Source: Chitinophagales bacterium (lineage in GTDB: Bacteria > Bacteroidota > Bacteroidia > Chitinophagales > UBA2359). Taken from it: DNA of 64,000 nt. The stretch is from positions 1-64,000 of the forward strand of contig JACJXU010000001.1 of the NCBI GenBank assembly GCA_020636475.1, written 5' to 3'. The position numbers and the translations under genes were made by a program. The notes below the pieces were generated by a model that was not told the origin of the DNA, did no database searches, and saw only the letters and a program-made list of their open reading frames with translations. Positions 34,436-43,102 of this stretch are shown piece by piece. Each line of letters begins with the position of its first letter. The first letter of the stretch is position 1.

Positions 34436-35479
34436 TTGTTTCGATTTGAAAATTCTCAGTGGTTATATGCCTTACTCATACCTTTGTTTTTGTTGGTATT
34501 GAGTTATTGGCATAAAAAATGGCAAAAAAACAAAAGCCAACAACTTTCTGAACTCACTTTGCTGCCTACACTACTGCCATTGTGGTCTATTGGGCGCATT
34601 TTTCAAAAAAATTTGCTTTTTGTCTTCGCTTTAGTATTATTGATTATTGCTTTGGCAAATCCGCAATTTGGCAAACGAAGCTACAGCGTACAACGACAAG
34701 GCGTTGATGTGATGATTGTATTAGATGTATCTAATAGCATGCTCGCCGAAGATATTACGCCCACCAATCGCTTACAAGCCGCAAAAATTGTGCTTTCCGA
34801 TTTGATTGATAAGTTGGCAGACGACCGTTTGGGTATTATTCTTTTTGCGGGAAAAGCCTACTTGCAAATGCCGCTTTCGCTCGACCACGCCGCAGCGCGT
34901 ATGTTTTTGGCAAATGCAAAACCCGACTTACTTCCTTCGCAAGGCACGGCATTGGCGCAAGCACTTAATTTAGCCATTAGTTCTTTTGATGATGCAAGTG
35001 CTACGGGAAAAGTGATTTTGCTCCTCACCGATGGTGAAGACCACGAAACGGGTTTAAACGCCGCTTTGGACGAAGCTGCACAAAATGGAATTGTGATACA
35101 TACTATTGGTGTTGGTAGCGAAGGCGGAAGCCCTGTGCCTGAATTTTTTGGACAACAAAAAATAGGCTATAAAAAAGATGCTTCCGGCGAACAGGTTATT
35201 TCTAAAGTAAATAATTCGCTCTTGAAAAAAATAGCTTCCCAAACCAACGGACTTTTTTACAGCCTGAACAACAATGCCGCACAAGTGCAAAAAATAAGCG
35301 AAAAAATAGCGCAAATGGACAAACAACTAATGGAAGAAAGACAGTACACCAATTTCGAAAGCCGATTTGGTTACTTTTTACTGCCAGCTATTTTGTTTTT
35401 GTTATGGTATTTGTTTTTGGGCAATACAAAATCCGAAAAACAATGGCGCATTTTCAAAGAAAAACAGGCAAATCCTTAA
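34436..35479 (+). CDS. batA: VWA-domain membrane protein, BatA/BatB type
   Basis: 347 aa. Two N-terminal transmembrane helices (about 10-25 and 58-75), a VWA domain with intact MIDAS DVSNSM (about 98-103) and TDGED (about 202-206), and a C-terminal transmembrane helix (about 308-327). This is the BatA/BatB plan of the Bacteroidota aerotolerance locus, usually next to MoxR and BatC-E; none of those is here. The N-terminus MFRFENSQWLYALLIPLF fits family members only if translation begins at TTG 34436; the nearby ATG at 34431 is in another frame. Confidence 0.8.
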   Translation: MFRFENSQWLYALLIPLFLLVLSYWHKKWQKNKSQQLSELTLLPTLLPLWSIGRIFQKNLLFVFALVLLIIALANPQFGKRSYSVQRQGVDVMIVLDVSNSMLAEDITPTNRLQAAKIVLSDLIDKLADDRLGIILFAGKAYLQMPLSLDHAAARMFLANAKPDLLPSQGTALAQALNLAISSFDDASATGKVILLLTDGEDHETGLNAALDEAAQNGIVIHTIGVGSEGGSPVPEFFGQQKIGYKKDASGEQVISKVNNSLLKKIASQTNGLFYSLNNNAAQVQKISEKIAQMDKQLMEERQYTNFESRFGYFLLPAILFLLWYLFLGNTKSEKQWRIFKEKQANP

Positions 35480-35487
35480 CAAAAATG

Positions 35488-36156
35488 CTACTGCGCCGCG
35501 TCCGAACAACTACTACCTTCTACCTCGCGTACCACTAATTCCAACAAAGGATTATCGTCAGGATTGTAAGGCGTTTTAAAATCGTAGCCGTATTTTTTCC
35601 CAATAGTTTCGTAGAAAAAGAGAGAAAATTTGCTCTTATAATCGTCCAAGATATCGTAAAATGTCCGATTTGTGTTACGTTCTATCAATTCTATCATCAC
35701 TTTTCCTTGATTTACGGTCAAGTTTTTCAATTCATCTTTAAATTGGTCTTTCAGTGTATTTTCCAAATCGTTTACATAACGCTTGCGCATACGTTTTTTA
35801 TCCATTGAAGCAGTAGTGTCTTCCACTTCGGTAATCAATGCACTCACTTTGGTAACATAAGGATACACTTTTAGGACATCGCGTTTCATTTTGTTGTACA
35901 AAAAACGCTCTCTGTTGGTCAATTTGTTGGCAGAAATATTCACCTCCGGCAAATCATAATACGCAAGCGTATCGTCTTCCAATATAATACCTTCCAAAAC
36001 TTTGGTATCTTTCTTTTTCAGCAACGCAATCAATTCGTCATCGGTTCGATAAGTTTGTGTTTGTGCCACAAGATTTTGCACGCCCAAAAGAATGAAAACG
36101 CCTACTAAAACGGCTAAGTGAATTTTTTTGAATTTATACATATTTTTAATCATCAT
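35488..36156 (-). CDS. DUF4294-domain secreted protein
   Basis: 222 aa from ATG 36156 (36153 and 36141 are alternatives; the TTG at 36174 is less likely). A signal peptide spans roughly residues 10-32, ending LVAQ. The core has the DUF4294 landmarks: LEGIILEDDTLAYYDLPEVNI, then RFLYNKMKRDVLKVYPYVTKV, then QGKVMIELIERNTNRTFYDIL. Presumably periplasmic. Function unknown, restricted mainly to Bacteroidota. Its stop lies 8 bp from that of the convergent VWA gene. Confidence 0.78.
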   Translation of the reverse strand: MMIKNMYKFKKIHLAVLVGVFILLGVQNLVAQTQTYRTDDELIALLKKKDTKVLEGIILEDDTLAYYDLPEVNISANKLTNRERFLYNKMKRDVLKVYPYVTKVSALITEVEDTTASMDKKRMRKRYVNDLENTLKDQFKDELKNLTVNQGKVMIELIERNTNRTFYDILDDYKSKFSLFFYETIGKKYGYDFKTPYNPDDNPLLELVVREVEGSSCSDAAQ

Positions 36157-36290
36157 ACGCCAACTATGACGCAATTATGCTATAATGGTTTATAAAAAAA
36201 CGAAGGTATGCGCCAAATAGTGCTTTTGGTAGCTATTAAAACCGTAAAACTTTCCCACGCCAGAAAACACTTTCTTTTTCAAGGAAAATG

Positions 36291-36298
36291 TACCTTTG
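36291..36298 (+). promoter_or_regulatory. Candidate -7 element of purN
   Basis: TACCTTTG, exact match to TAnnTTTG, 36 bp before the ATG of purN. No clear -33 TTG. Confidence 0.45.
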
Positions 36299-36334
36299 TG
36301 CATTGATTTGTCATCTTAACAAGTATTCGCTTCA

Positions 36335-36895
36335 ATGCCACGTATCGCTATTTTTGCCTCGGGAAACGGCAGCAATGCTGAAAATCTCTTTCATTATTTT
36401 TCGCAGCACAAAATTGCTGAAATTTCTTTGATAATTTGTAATAATCTGCAAGCAGGCATACTGGCGCGCGCGCAAAATTTGGGCATTCCGGTACTACTTA
36501 TCCACAAAAACAGCCTTTATCAACAAAATGTGGTGGAAAACTGGCTTATTTCTCTTAAAATTGATTGGATTGTACTGGCAGGATTTCTTTGGAAAATTCC
36601 CGAAAAATTAATTGCACTTTATCCTAAAAAAATCGTGAATATTCACCCTTCGCTTTTGCCCAAATATGGCGGAAAAGGCATGTATGGTATGCGCGTACAC
36701 GAAGCCGTAATTGCTGCGGGCGAAACGGAAAGTGGTATTAGCATTCATTTTGTAAACGAAGCCTATGATGAAGGTGCTATTATTTTTCAGGCAAGATGCC
36801 CTATCGAAATGGACGAAACAGCCGATTCGCTGGCACGAAAAATTCATCAATTGGAATACGAACACTTTCCCAAAGTATTGGCAAGCCTTTTTTAA
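36335..36895 (+). CDS. purN: Phosphoribosylglycinamide formyltransferase
   Basis: 186 aa, cytoplasmic; third step of purine synthesis, formyl transfer from 10-formyl-THF to [15 protein letters not shown] at 8-19 binds the phosphate. The active-site Asn/His are in [17 protein letters not shown] (about 104-120), and the catalytic Asp is in [14 protein letters not shown] (about 140-153). Slightly short for the family but complete. glyA follows 32 bp downstream on the same strand, a sensible one-carbon pairing: GlyA supplies methylene-THF. Confidence 0.95.
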   Translation: MPRIAIFASGNGSNAENLFHYFSQHKIAEISLIICNNLQAGILARAQNLGIPVLLIHKNSLYQQNVVENWLISLKIDWIVLAGFLWKIPEKLIALYPKKIVNIHPSLLPKYGGKGMYGMRVHEAVIAAGETESGISIHFVNEAYDEGAIIFQARCPIEMDETADSLARKIHQLEYEHFPKVLASLF

Positions 36896-36927
36896 TTGTA
36901 TTCATTTTGTTTAAAAATATATTTTTT

Positions 36928-38202
36928 ATGAAAAAAGACCAAGAAGTTTTTGAACTTATTCATCGTGAAAAACATCGACAAGAGTCGGGTTTAGAACTAA
37001 TTGCTTCGGAAAATTACGTGAGCCAGCAGGTGCTAAAAGCAATGGGCAGCATTCTTACGAATAAATATGCCGAAGGTTTGCCCGGCAAACGCTATTATGG
37101 TGGTTGCGAATTTGTGGACGAAATAGAAACGCTTGCTATTGAGCGTATCAAAGCCTTGTTTGGTGCGGCGTGGGCAAATGTGCAACCACATTCGGGTGCG
37201 CAAGCCAATGCAGCAGTAATGTTGGCACTTTTGCAACCCGGCGATGCTATTTTGGGTTTCGACCTTTCGCACGGCGGACATCTTACACACGGTTCTCCGG
37301 TAAATTTTTCGGGAAAATTGTACCAAGCCAATTTTTATGGCGTAGAAAAAGAAACCGGACGCATTGATATGCAAAATGTAGCGGCTATCGCCCGTAAGGT
37401 AAAACCAAAACTCATTATTTGTGGGGCTTCGGCTTATTCGCGCGACTGGGATTATCAAAGTTTCCGACAAATTGCGGACGAAGTAGGTGCATTTTTAATG
37501 GCAGATATTTCGCATCCGGCGGGACTTATTGCTACAAAACTGCTCAATGATCCTTTGCCTTACTGCCATGTAGTTACTACCACTACGCACAAAACGCTTC
37601 GCGGTCCGCGCGGCGGATTGATTATGATGGGGCAAGATTTTGACAATCCTTGGAACCTGAAAACGCCAAAAGGTGAGTTGCGCTCGATGAGTGCCATTCT
37701 GGATAGTGCTGTATTTCCGGGTACACAAGGCGGACCTTTGGAACATGTAATTGCCGCCAAAGCAGTAGCTTTTTATGAGGCACTACAAATTTCTTTCAAG
37801 GCTTATTCCAAACAAATCATTGCCAATGCGCATGTTCTGGCAAACGGGCTGACGGATTTAGGTTATCATATTATTTCGGGCGGAACCGACAACCATAGTA
37901 TGTTGATAGACTTGAGCAATAAAAATATTACCGGAAAACAAGCTGAATTAGCCTTGGGCGAAGCGGATATTACTGTAAACAAAAACATGGTTCCTTTCGA
38001 TGCGCGCTCTCCGTTTGTAACTTCGGGTATTCGCATTGGTACGCCTGCCATCACTACGCGCGGATTGCGCGAATATGATATGGAACAAGTGGTGTTGTGG
38101 ATTGATAAAGTGTTGAGCGATATTGATAATGCAAAAACGAAGGAAGAAGTAAAACGAGCTGTGAATAACAGAATGGAGAGTGCCAGTATTTTTGCGAGTT
38201 AG
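36928..38202 (+). CDS. glyA: Serine hydroxymethyltransferase
   Basis: 424 aa, PLP enzyme converting serine and THF to glycine and 5,10-methylene-THF. Landmarks: [10 protein letters not shown] at about 23-32, [15 protein letters not shown] (about 47-61), the PLP lysine in [14 protein letters not shown] (about 217-230), and [14 protein letters not shown] near the C-terminus. The ATG at 36928 is chosen because the conserved N-terminus ([11 protein letters not shown]) begins there. Directly downstream of purN. Confidence 0.97.
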   Translation: MKKDQEVFELIHREKHRQESGLELIASENYVSQQVLKAMGSILTNKYAEGLPGKRYYGGCEFVDEIETLAIERIKALFGAAWANVQPHSGAQANAAVMLALLQPGDAILGFDLSHGGHLTHGSPVNFSGKLYQANFYGVEKETGRIDMQNVAAIARKVKPKLIICGASAYSRDWDYQSFRQIADEVGAFLMADISHPAGLIATKLLNDPLPYCHVVTTTTHKTLRGPRGGLIMMGQDFDNPWNLKTPKGELRSMSAILDSAVFPGTQGGPLEHVIAAKAVAFYEALQISFKAYSKQIIANAHVLANGLTDLGYHIISGGTDNHSMLIDLSNKNITGKQAELALGEADITVNKNMVPFDARSPFVTSGIRIGTPAITTRGLREYDMEQVVLWIDKVLSDIDNAKTKEEVKRAVNNRMESASIFAS

Positions 38203-38204
38203 GA

Positions 38205-38236
38205 CAAAAAAATAGGTCGGACAAATGTCCGACCTA
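38205..38236 (-). terminator. Minus-strand intrinsic terminator between glyA and mutS2
   Basis: A perfect 11-bp inverted repeat TAGGTCGGACA-AA-TGTCCGACCTA at 38213-38236 is flanked on the left by seven A's (38206-38212), i.e. a T run after the hairpin on the minus strand. It would end minus-strand transcripts about 230 bp past the mutS2 stop. It starts 10 bp after the glyA stop; on the plus strand there is no T run, so any effect on glyA would be mRNA stabilisation. Confidence 0.65.
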
Positions 38237-38243
38237 CCCCACT

Positions 38244-38342
38244 ATGAAAAAACTCAACTTAAAATGTTTAGCGCAACTATTAGTAACAGGAGGAGAATTG
38301 GGAGTTCGTAAGAGGATGGAGATGGGAAAGATCGTTGGCTAA
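38244..38342 (+). CDS. Candidate 32-aa leader-like peptide
   Basis: A 33-codon ORF encodes a peptide starting MKKLNLKCLAQ and ending RMEMGKIVG. Bacteroidota GG-leader natural-product precursors typically start MKKLNLxxL and end in a helix of the type LTREQMKKIxGG. Here the frame stops right after the first G of the would-be GG, so there is no core peptide. The ORF lies largely inside a 17-bp inverted repeat (38255-38354). No modification enzyme or exporter is near. It could be a leader remnant, a structured RNA, or chance. Confidence 0.35.
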   Translation: MKKLNLKCLAQLLVTGGELGVRKRMEMGKIVG

Positions 38343-38354
38343 ACATTTAAGTTG
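38255..38354. repeat. Long imperfect inverted repeat
   Basis: Left arm CAACTTAAAATGTTTAGC at 38255-38272, right arm GCTAAACATTTAAGTTG at 38338-38354; they are complementary over 17 bp with one unpaired A. The 65-nt interior is purine-rich (around GGAGGAGAATTGGGAG). A transcript would form a long stem with a large loop. A TTTTTTTA tract follows at about 38371. Confidence 0.55.
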
Positions 38355-38463
38355 GTTCAAAGTTAAAACATCTTTTTTTATTAGCGAAATTTTTTTTAAA
38401 ATTTTTTTAATTTTTTTTTAAAATTAAGAAATATTTAACTTTTTTCTTATAAAAAGGCTTTCA

Positions 38464-40884
38464 TTAACCCAAATCTACTATCGTTACTCCTTCGCCGCCA
38501 TATTGCGGGTCTTCGTGACTTAGCTTTTTTACAAAATGATACGATTTCAAATGTTTGCGAATTTCTTTCCGCAAAATACCATTTCCATAGCCGTGAATTA
38601 TTTTTAGCTGGTGGGCATTTGCGATTAGCGCAGCATCTACGAGTGTGTCCACCTCGCGCAAGGCATCAATTACGCCCAATCCGCGCACATCAATGGTGTG
38701 TTCAAAATTTAGCGAAGCGTCTAAGGCATTGTATTTTACTTGTACTTTAGGTTTTGTAGGCTTTTTTGCTACCAAATCCAATTCTTTCAAATTAATACGC
38801 GTTTTGAGATTGCCCATTTCTACCAAAGCCGTCTCTCCTTCAATTTCGGCAACAGTGCCTATATGTTGGCTGTCGCGCAGCCGCACCTGCGAGCCTACTT
38901 CCACTTGTTCGTAGGTATCGGTAGTGAACACATCTTCGTGAAGTTCTTGGGCTTTTGCCTCGTGCTGCTTTATGCTGGCTTGCAGTTTCTGCCGAATTTG
39001 CTCGGCTTCTTCTTTTGTGCGCTTCTCCTCTTCGCTCCAGCTACGCAACATATTTTCCAAATTACGTTTTGCTTCGCGCTGCGCCTCTGCCATTTCTTTT
39101 TCGGTATTTAAAATTATTTTTTTGGTGTTTTTGTCCAAATATTTGTTCTTTTCTTCGTAGTCAGCTTTGAGTTGCTTATTATTTTTCAATAAAATGCTTA
39201 ATTCGGCTTCTTTTTCCAAAATAGCGTTGCGCTCGCGCTGCATATTGGTAAGCAATTGGTCGAACTGACGATAATCATCGCCCAATTTTTGCTGAGCCGC
39301 TTGAATAAGTGCCGCAGGTAAGCCTATTTTTTTGGCAATTTCAAAAGCATACGAACTTCCCGCTTGCCCTGTTTCCAAACGATACAGCGGCTCAAGTGCT
39401 TCTTGGTTGTACGCCATTGCGCCGTTGATAATTCCGGGCGTTTGGGCGGCAAAAATTTTCAGATTGGAGTAGTGCGTAGTAATTACACCATACGCATGTT
39501 TCTCGTTGAGGGTCTCTAAAATCGCTTCGGCTATGGCTCCGCCAAATTGTGGGTCGGTGCCGGAGCCAAATTCATCAATTAAGCACAAACTTTTGTGATT
39601 GACAAAATTTACAAAGTGGCGCATATTCGTAAGACGCGAACTATAGGTGCTGAGGTCATTTTCCAAAGATTGTTCATCGCCCATATCTACCAATAAGCTA
39701 TCGAAAAGGCACATTTGCGAAACAGGACTTACGGGTACCAACAATCCGGCTTGCAACATGAGTTGTAGCAAGCCAACTGTTTTGAGTGCAACTGATTTTC
39801 CGCCGGCATTAGGACCACTGATAAGTAAAATTCTATCTGCCAAAGACAAACGCAAACCCAAAGGAATGGTAGGGCGTTTTTGTTGCAAATTGCGCAAGTA
39901 CAATAATGGATGATACGCGTGGTGCAACTCCAAAACCCGCTCGCGCGAAAGGTCGGGAGCGATGCCATTTATTTTTTGTGCCAAAAGTGCCTTTGCCCGA
40001 ATAAAATCTAACAAACCTAAGGTTCGCTGATAACCTTCTATATCTGCCGCAAAAGGTCGCACTTGAGCGGTTAGTTCTTTTAATATCCGATAAATTTCGC
40101 GTTTTTCTTCTTGCTGCAATTCAAAAAGTTCGTTATTGAGCTGCAAAGTTTCGGCGGGTTCTATAAAAGTAGTTTTTCCGGTGGAGGATTCATCGACTAC
40201 AATTCCATTAATTTTTCGCTTTACTTCCGAAGGAACTGCCAATACGCGGCGACCGTTGCGAATACTTTCGCCTTCGTCGGTAAGCCAGTTGTTTTTGCGC
40301 AATTCACTCAGAATATGCTTGAACTGATTGTTGATGTCGATAAACTTGTGGTTGATGGCTTTGCGAATGCGCGCCAGTTCGGGCGAGGCATTGGTGCGAA
40401 TTTTGCCATCTTCGTCTAAAACTTGCTTAATGGCATTGATGAGTTCTTTGGAAATTTCCCAGTGTTGTACTAATTTGTACAGTTCGGCAAACGTTTCTTT
40501 GTATTCGCCGTTGTTTTCTTCAAAAAAATATTGGATAAAACTAACCGTCTGCAACACTTTGAGCAAGCGAAACATTTGTTCTTGACTAAGGGCGTAGCCT
40601 TCAATTTTCAAAAAGCTGAGTTCTTCCGACAAGTTCAGGTAATTGTCTTCGGGAAACTGAAAACTTGGATTTTCAACAATAGATTTAAACTCTACTACTT
40701 GTTTTAGCACCACTTGCAAAGGTTCGGCTTGGGTAAAAAAACGTATCCTTTGCACCCAATCTTGCCCCAAAGTACTTCGACAGTTTTCGTGTAGAATTTG
40801 CTGTACTTTATCAAATTCTAATTTTTGAAAAATATCTTTCGGATATAAATGTAGTTGATATTTGTGTTCAGATTTATGTACCAT
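38464..40884 (-). CDS. mutS2: Endonuclease MutS2
   Basis: 806 aa, homodimeric MutS-family ATPase with an Smr nuclease tail; in other bacteria it limits recombination or rescues collided ribosomes. There is no mismatch-recognition N-domain, as expected. Core helical domain about 1-330; Walker A SGPNAGGKSVALKT (about 355-368); Walker B LCLIDEFGSGTDP (about 431-443); a long coiled coil (about 530-650) rich in K/E; and the C-terminal Smr domain with VDVRGLG-type HTIDVRGLGVIDAL and HGYGNGILRKEIRKHL. Full length. Confidence 0.95.
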   Translation of the reverse strand: MVHKSEHKYQLHLYPKDIFQKLEFDKVQQILHENCRSTLGQDWVQRIRFFTQAEPLQVVLKQVVEFKSIVENPSFQFPEDNYLNLSEELSFLKIEGYALSQEQMFRLLKVLQTVSFIQYFFEENNGEYKETFAELYKLVQHWEISKELINAIKQVLDEDGKIRTNASPELARIRKAINHKFIDINNQFKHILSELRKNNWLTDEGESIRNGRRVLAVPSEVKRKINGIVVDESSTGKTTFIEPAETLQLNNELFELQQEEKREIYRILKELTAQVRPFAADIEGYQRTLGLLDFIRAKALLAQKINGIAPDLSRERVLELHHAYHPLLYLRNLQQKRPTIPLGLRLSLADRILLISGPNAGGKSVALKTVGLLQLMLQAGLLVPVSPVSQMCLFDSLLVDMGDEQSLENDLSTYSSRLTNMRHFVNFVNHKSLCLIDEFGSGTDPQFGGAIAEAILETLNEKHAYGVITTHYSNLKIFAAQTPGIINGAMAYNQEALEPLYRLETGQAGSSYAFEIAKKIGLPAALIQAAQQKLGDDYRQFDQLLTNMQRERNAILEKEAELSILLKNNKQLKADYEEKNKYLDKNTKKIILNTEKEMAEAQREAKRNLENMLRSWSEEEKRTKEEAEQIRQKLQASIKQHEAKAQELHEDVFTTDTYEQVEVGSQVRLRDSQHIGTVAEIEGETALVEMGNLKTRINLKELDLVAKKPTKPKVQVKYNALDASLNFEHTIDVRGLGVIDALREVDTLVDAALIANAHQLKIIHGYGNGILRKEIRKHLKSYHFVKKLSHEDPQYGGEGVTIVDLG

Positions 40885-41082
40885 TTATCTAAAAAACGCT
40901 ATGATATTAATAAAGAAAAATTTTGCTTTCCCCATGAAAATCTTTCTTTGTGACAAAACTCACTTTTTGGGCTTATTTTACAGCAAACAGACCATTTTAT
41001 GGTATTTTCATGAAAAAAATGCAAATTTACATAACGCTGCTAAGTTGCGTAAAGTTTAATTTACGGCTTCGCCTTAAAATAC

Positions 41083-41090
41083 TACCTTTG
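41083..41090 (+). promoter_or_regulatory. Candidate -7 element of the aminopeptidase P gene
   Basis: TACCTTTG, exact TAnnTTTG match, 13 bp before the ATG of the aminopeptidase P gene at 41104. No -33 TTG at normal spacing. Confidence 0.42.
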
Positions 41091-41103
41091 CAAAAAAAAA
41101 TCC

Positions 41104-42396
41104 ATGAAAAAATATCTTCCTATTTCCAACGAACTTTTTATTCATAATCGAAAACGATTTACGTCACAAATGCAGCCCAACACAATGGCAATATTTTTTG
41201 CCAATGACGAAGCACCACGCAGTGCAGACGGTTTGCATCCTTTTCGCCAAAATTCGGATTTGTTTTATCTCTCGGGCATTGACCAAGAGCAAACTATACT
41301 TATACTTTTTCCCGATTGTGAAAAAGAAGGTTTTGAAGAAGTGCTTTTTGTGCGCAAAACCAACGAGCATATTGCCATTTGGGAAGGACACAAATATACA
41401 ATAGAAGAAGCACGGGCGGCTTCGGGCATAAAAAACGTGCGTTGGTTAGATGACTTTGATAAATTTTTGCCCGAACTGATGTTTTTGGCAGATGGCTGCT
41501 ACTTAAATTTAAATGAACACACGCGCTACGACTCGGATGTGCCTTACAAAGATTTGCGTATGGCACAAAAACTGAAAGAAATGTTTCCGTTGAGTACTTT
41601 TTTGCGTGCGGCACCTATTTTGCATAAAATTCGTGCCGTGAAGTCGGATATTGAAATTTCGCTTATGCAAACGGCTATTGACATTACTGCCAAAGCTTTT
41701 GACCGTGTGATGCGTTTTATGAAAAATGGCGTGACGGAATACGAAATTGAAGCGGAGATTTTGCACGAGTTTATTCGCAATCGCGCTACGGGTGTTGCTT
41801 ATGGTTCTATTATTGCTTCGGGAGCGAATGCTTGTGTATTGCACTATGTTGCCAATAACCAAGTGTGCCGAGATGGCGATTTGGTATTGATGGATTTTGG
41901 TGCCGAATACGCTAATTATGCTGCCGATTTATCGCGCACCATTCCTGTAAGTGGCAAGTTTTCGCCGCGCCAAAAAGCGGTGTATGAAGCGGTACTGCGC
42001 GTACAAAAAGCTGCTACGGCAATGCTTCGTCCGGGAACTTTGTTAGATGAATACCACAAAGAAGTAGGCAAGGTAATGGAAAGCGAATTGTTGCAGTTGG
42101 GCTTGATTAGCCAACAAGATATTGCCAAGCAAAATCCTGAGTGGCCCGCCTACAAAAAATATTTTATGCACGGCACTTCGCACTTTTTGGGCTTAGATGT
42201 ACACGATGTAGGCTTGCGCAATTTGCCTATGCAGGCGGGAATGGTATTTACGGTAGAGCCGGGAATTTATATTTTGGAAGAAGGAATTGGCGTACGCATT
42301 GAAAATGATGTACTTGTTACAGACAGTGCGCCTGTTGATTTAATGGCAGCGATTCCACGCGAAGTGGAGGAGATAGAAGATATTATGAACGCGTGA
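41104..42396 (+). CDS. pepP: Xaa-Pro aminopeptidase (aminopeptidase P)
   Basis: 430 aa, cytoplasmic dinuclear Mn peptidase removing residues ahead of proline. N-terminal creatinase-like domain about 1-170; catalytic pita-bread fold about 175-430. Metal ligands: two Asp in LMDFGAEYANYAADLSRT (about 259-276), His in MHGTSHFLGLDVHDVG (about 355-370), Glu in FTVEPGIYI, Glu in VRIENDVLVT. Complete. pssA starts 5 bp after its stop, so the two are cotranscribed. Confidence 0.93.
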   Translation: MKKYLPISNELFIHNRKRFTSQMQPNTMAIFFANDEAPRSADGLHPFRQNSDLFYLSGIDQEQTILILFPDCEKEGFEEVLFVRKTNEHIAIWEGHKYTIEEARAASGIKNVRWLDDFDKFLPELMFLADGCYLNLNEHTRYDSDVPYKDLRMAQKLKEMFPLSTFLRAAPILHKIRAVKSDIEISLMQTAIDITAKAFDRVMRFMKNGVTEYEIEAEILHEFIRNRATGVAYGSIIASGANACVLHYVANNQVCRDGDLVLMDFGAEYANYAADLSRTIPVSGKFSPRQKAVYEAVLRVQKAATAMLRPGTLLDEYHKEVGKVMESELLQLGLISQQDIAKQNPEWPAYKKYFMHGTSHFLGLDVHDVGLRNLPMQAGMVFTVEPGIYILEEGIGVRIENDVLVTDSAPVDLMAAIPREVEEIEDIMNA

Positions 42397-42400
42397 AGCA

Positions 42401-43102
42401 ATGAGACAGTTTTTTCCTAATTTTCTAAGCCTTAGCAATGGTTTTGCGGGTTGTTTGGCAATAGTGCAAGCATTTGAAGGGAATTTTTACGCCAGTATGG
42501 GCTTCATTCTTTTGGCGGCGATTTTCGATTTTTTCGATGGTTTCGCGGCGCGCTTGTTCAAAGTTTCTTCCGAATTGGGCAAACAACTCGACTCGCTTTG
42601 CGATGCCGTAAGTTTTGGCGTAGCTCCGGCGAGTATTTTGTATTTGCAAATGTGCCAAACGGCAAGTTTTAGTACCGAATTGAATACTTACCTTTGTTAT
42701 GTGGCTTTTATTTTTGCGGTAGCGGCTATTTATCGTTTGGGAAAATTCAACTTAGATACGCGCCAACAAGAAGGTTTTTTGGGCTTGCCTACACCGGCAG
42801 CAACTTTGGCGGTTATTGGTTTTTTGCCATGGGCTTTTTCAACCATCGCTTGGCAACAGCAACTTACCCAAAATTTTTATTTCTGGCTGATACTTTGCCT
42901 TGTACTTTCGGTGCTGATGGTGAGTGAAATTCCGATGCTGGCACTGAAGTTTAAAGATTTTTCATGGAAAAAAAACACCATTCGCTACCTTTTTCTCGCA
43001 ACAAGTGTCTTATTAGCTATTGTTTTTCGGAGTACGAGCTTGCCCTTTATTATGGGAAGTTATATCTTATTTTCAATCATTAATGCGCGAGCAAGAACTT
43101 AG
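42401..43102 (+). CDS. pssA: CDP-diacylglycerol--serine O-phosphatidyltransferase
   Basis: 233 aa, polytopic membrane enzyme making phosphatidylserine, precursor of phosphatidylethanolamine. The CDP-alcohol phosphotransferase signature DGxxAR-x8-G-x3-D-x3-D is intact in DFFDGFAARLF...ELGKQLDSLCDAVSFG (about 43-72). About seven transmembrane helices. It lies behind pepP and its stop overlaps that of the convergent TPR gene by 4 bp. Confidence 0.93.
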   Translation: MRQFFPNFLSLSNGFAGCLAIVQAFEGNFYASMGFILLAAIFDFFDGFAARLFKVSSELGKQLDSLCDAVSFGVAPASILYLQMCQTASFSTELNTYLCYVAFIFAVAAIYRLGKFNLDTRQQEGFLGLPTPAATLAVIGFLPWAFSTIAWQQQLTQNFYFWLILCLVLSVLMVSEIPMLALKFKDFSWKKNTIRYLFLATSVLLAIVFRSTSLPFIMGSYILFSIINARART

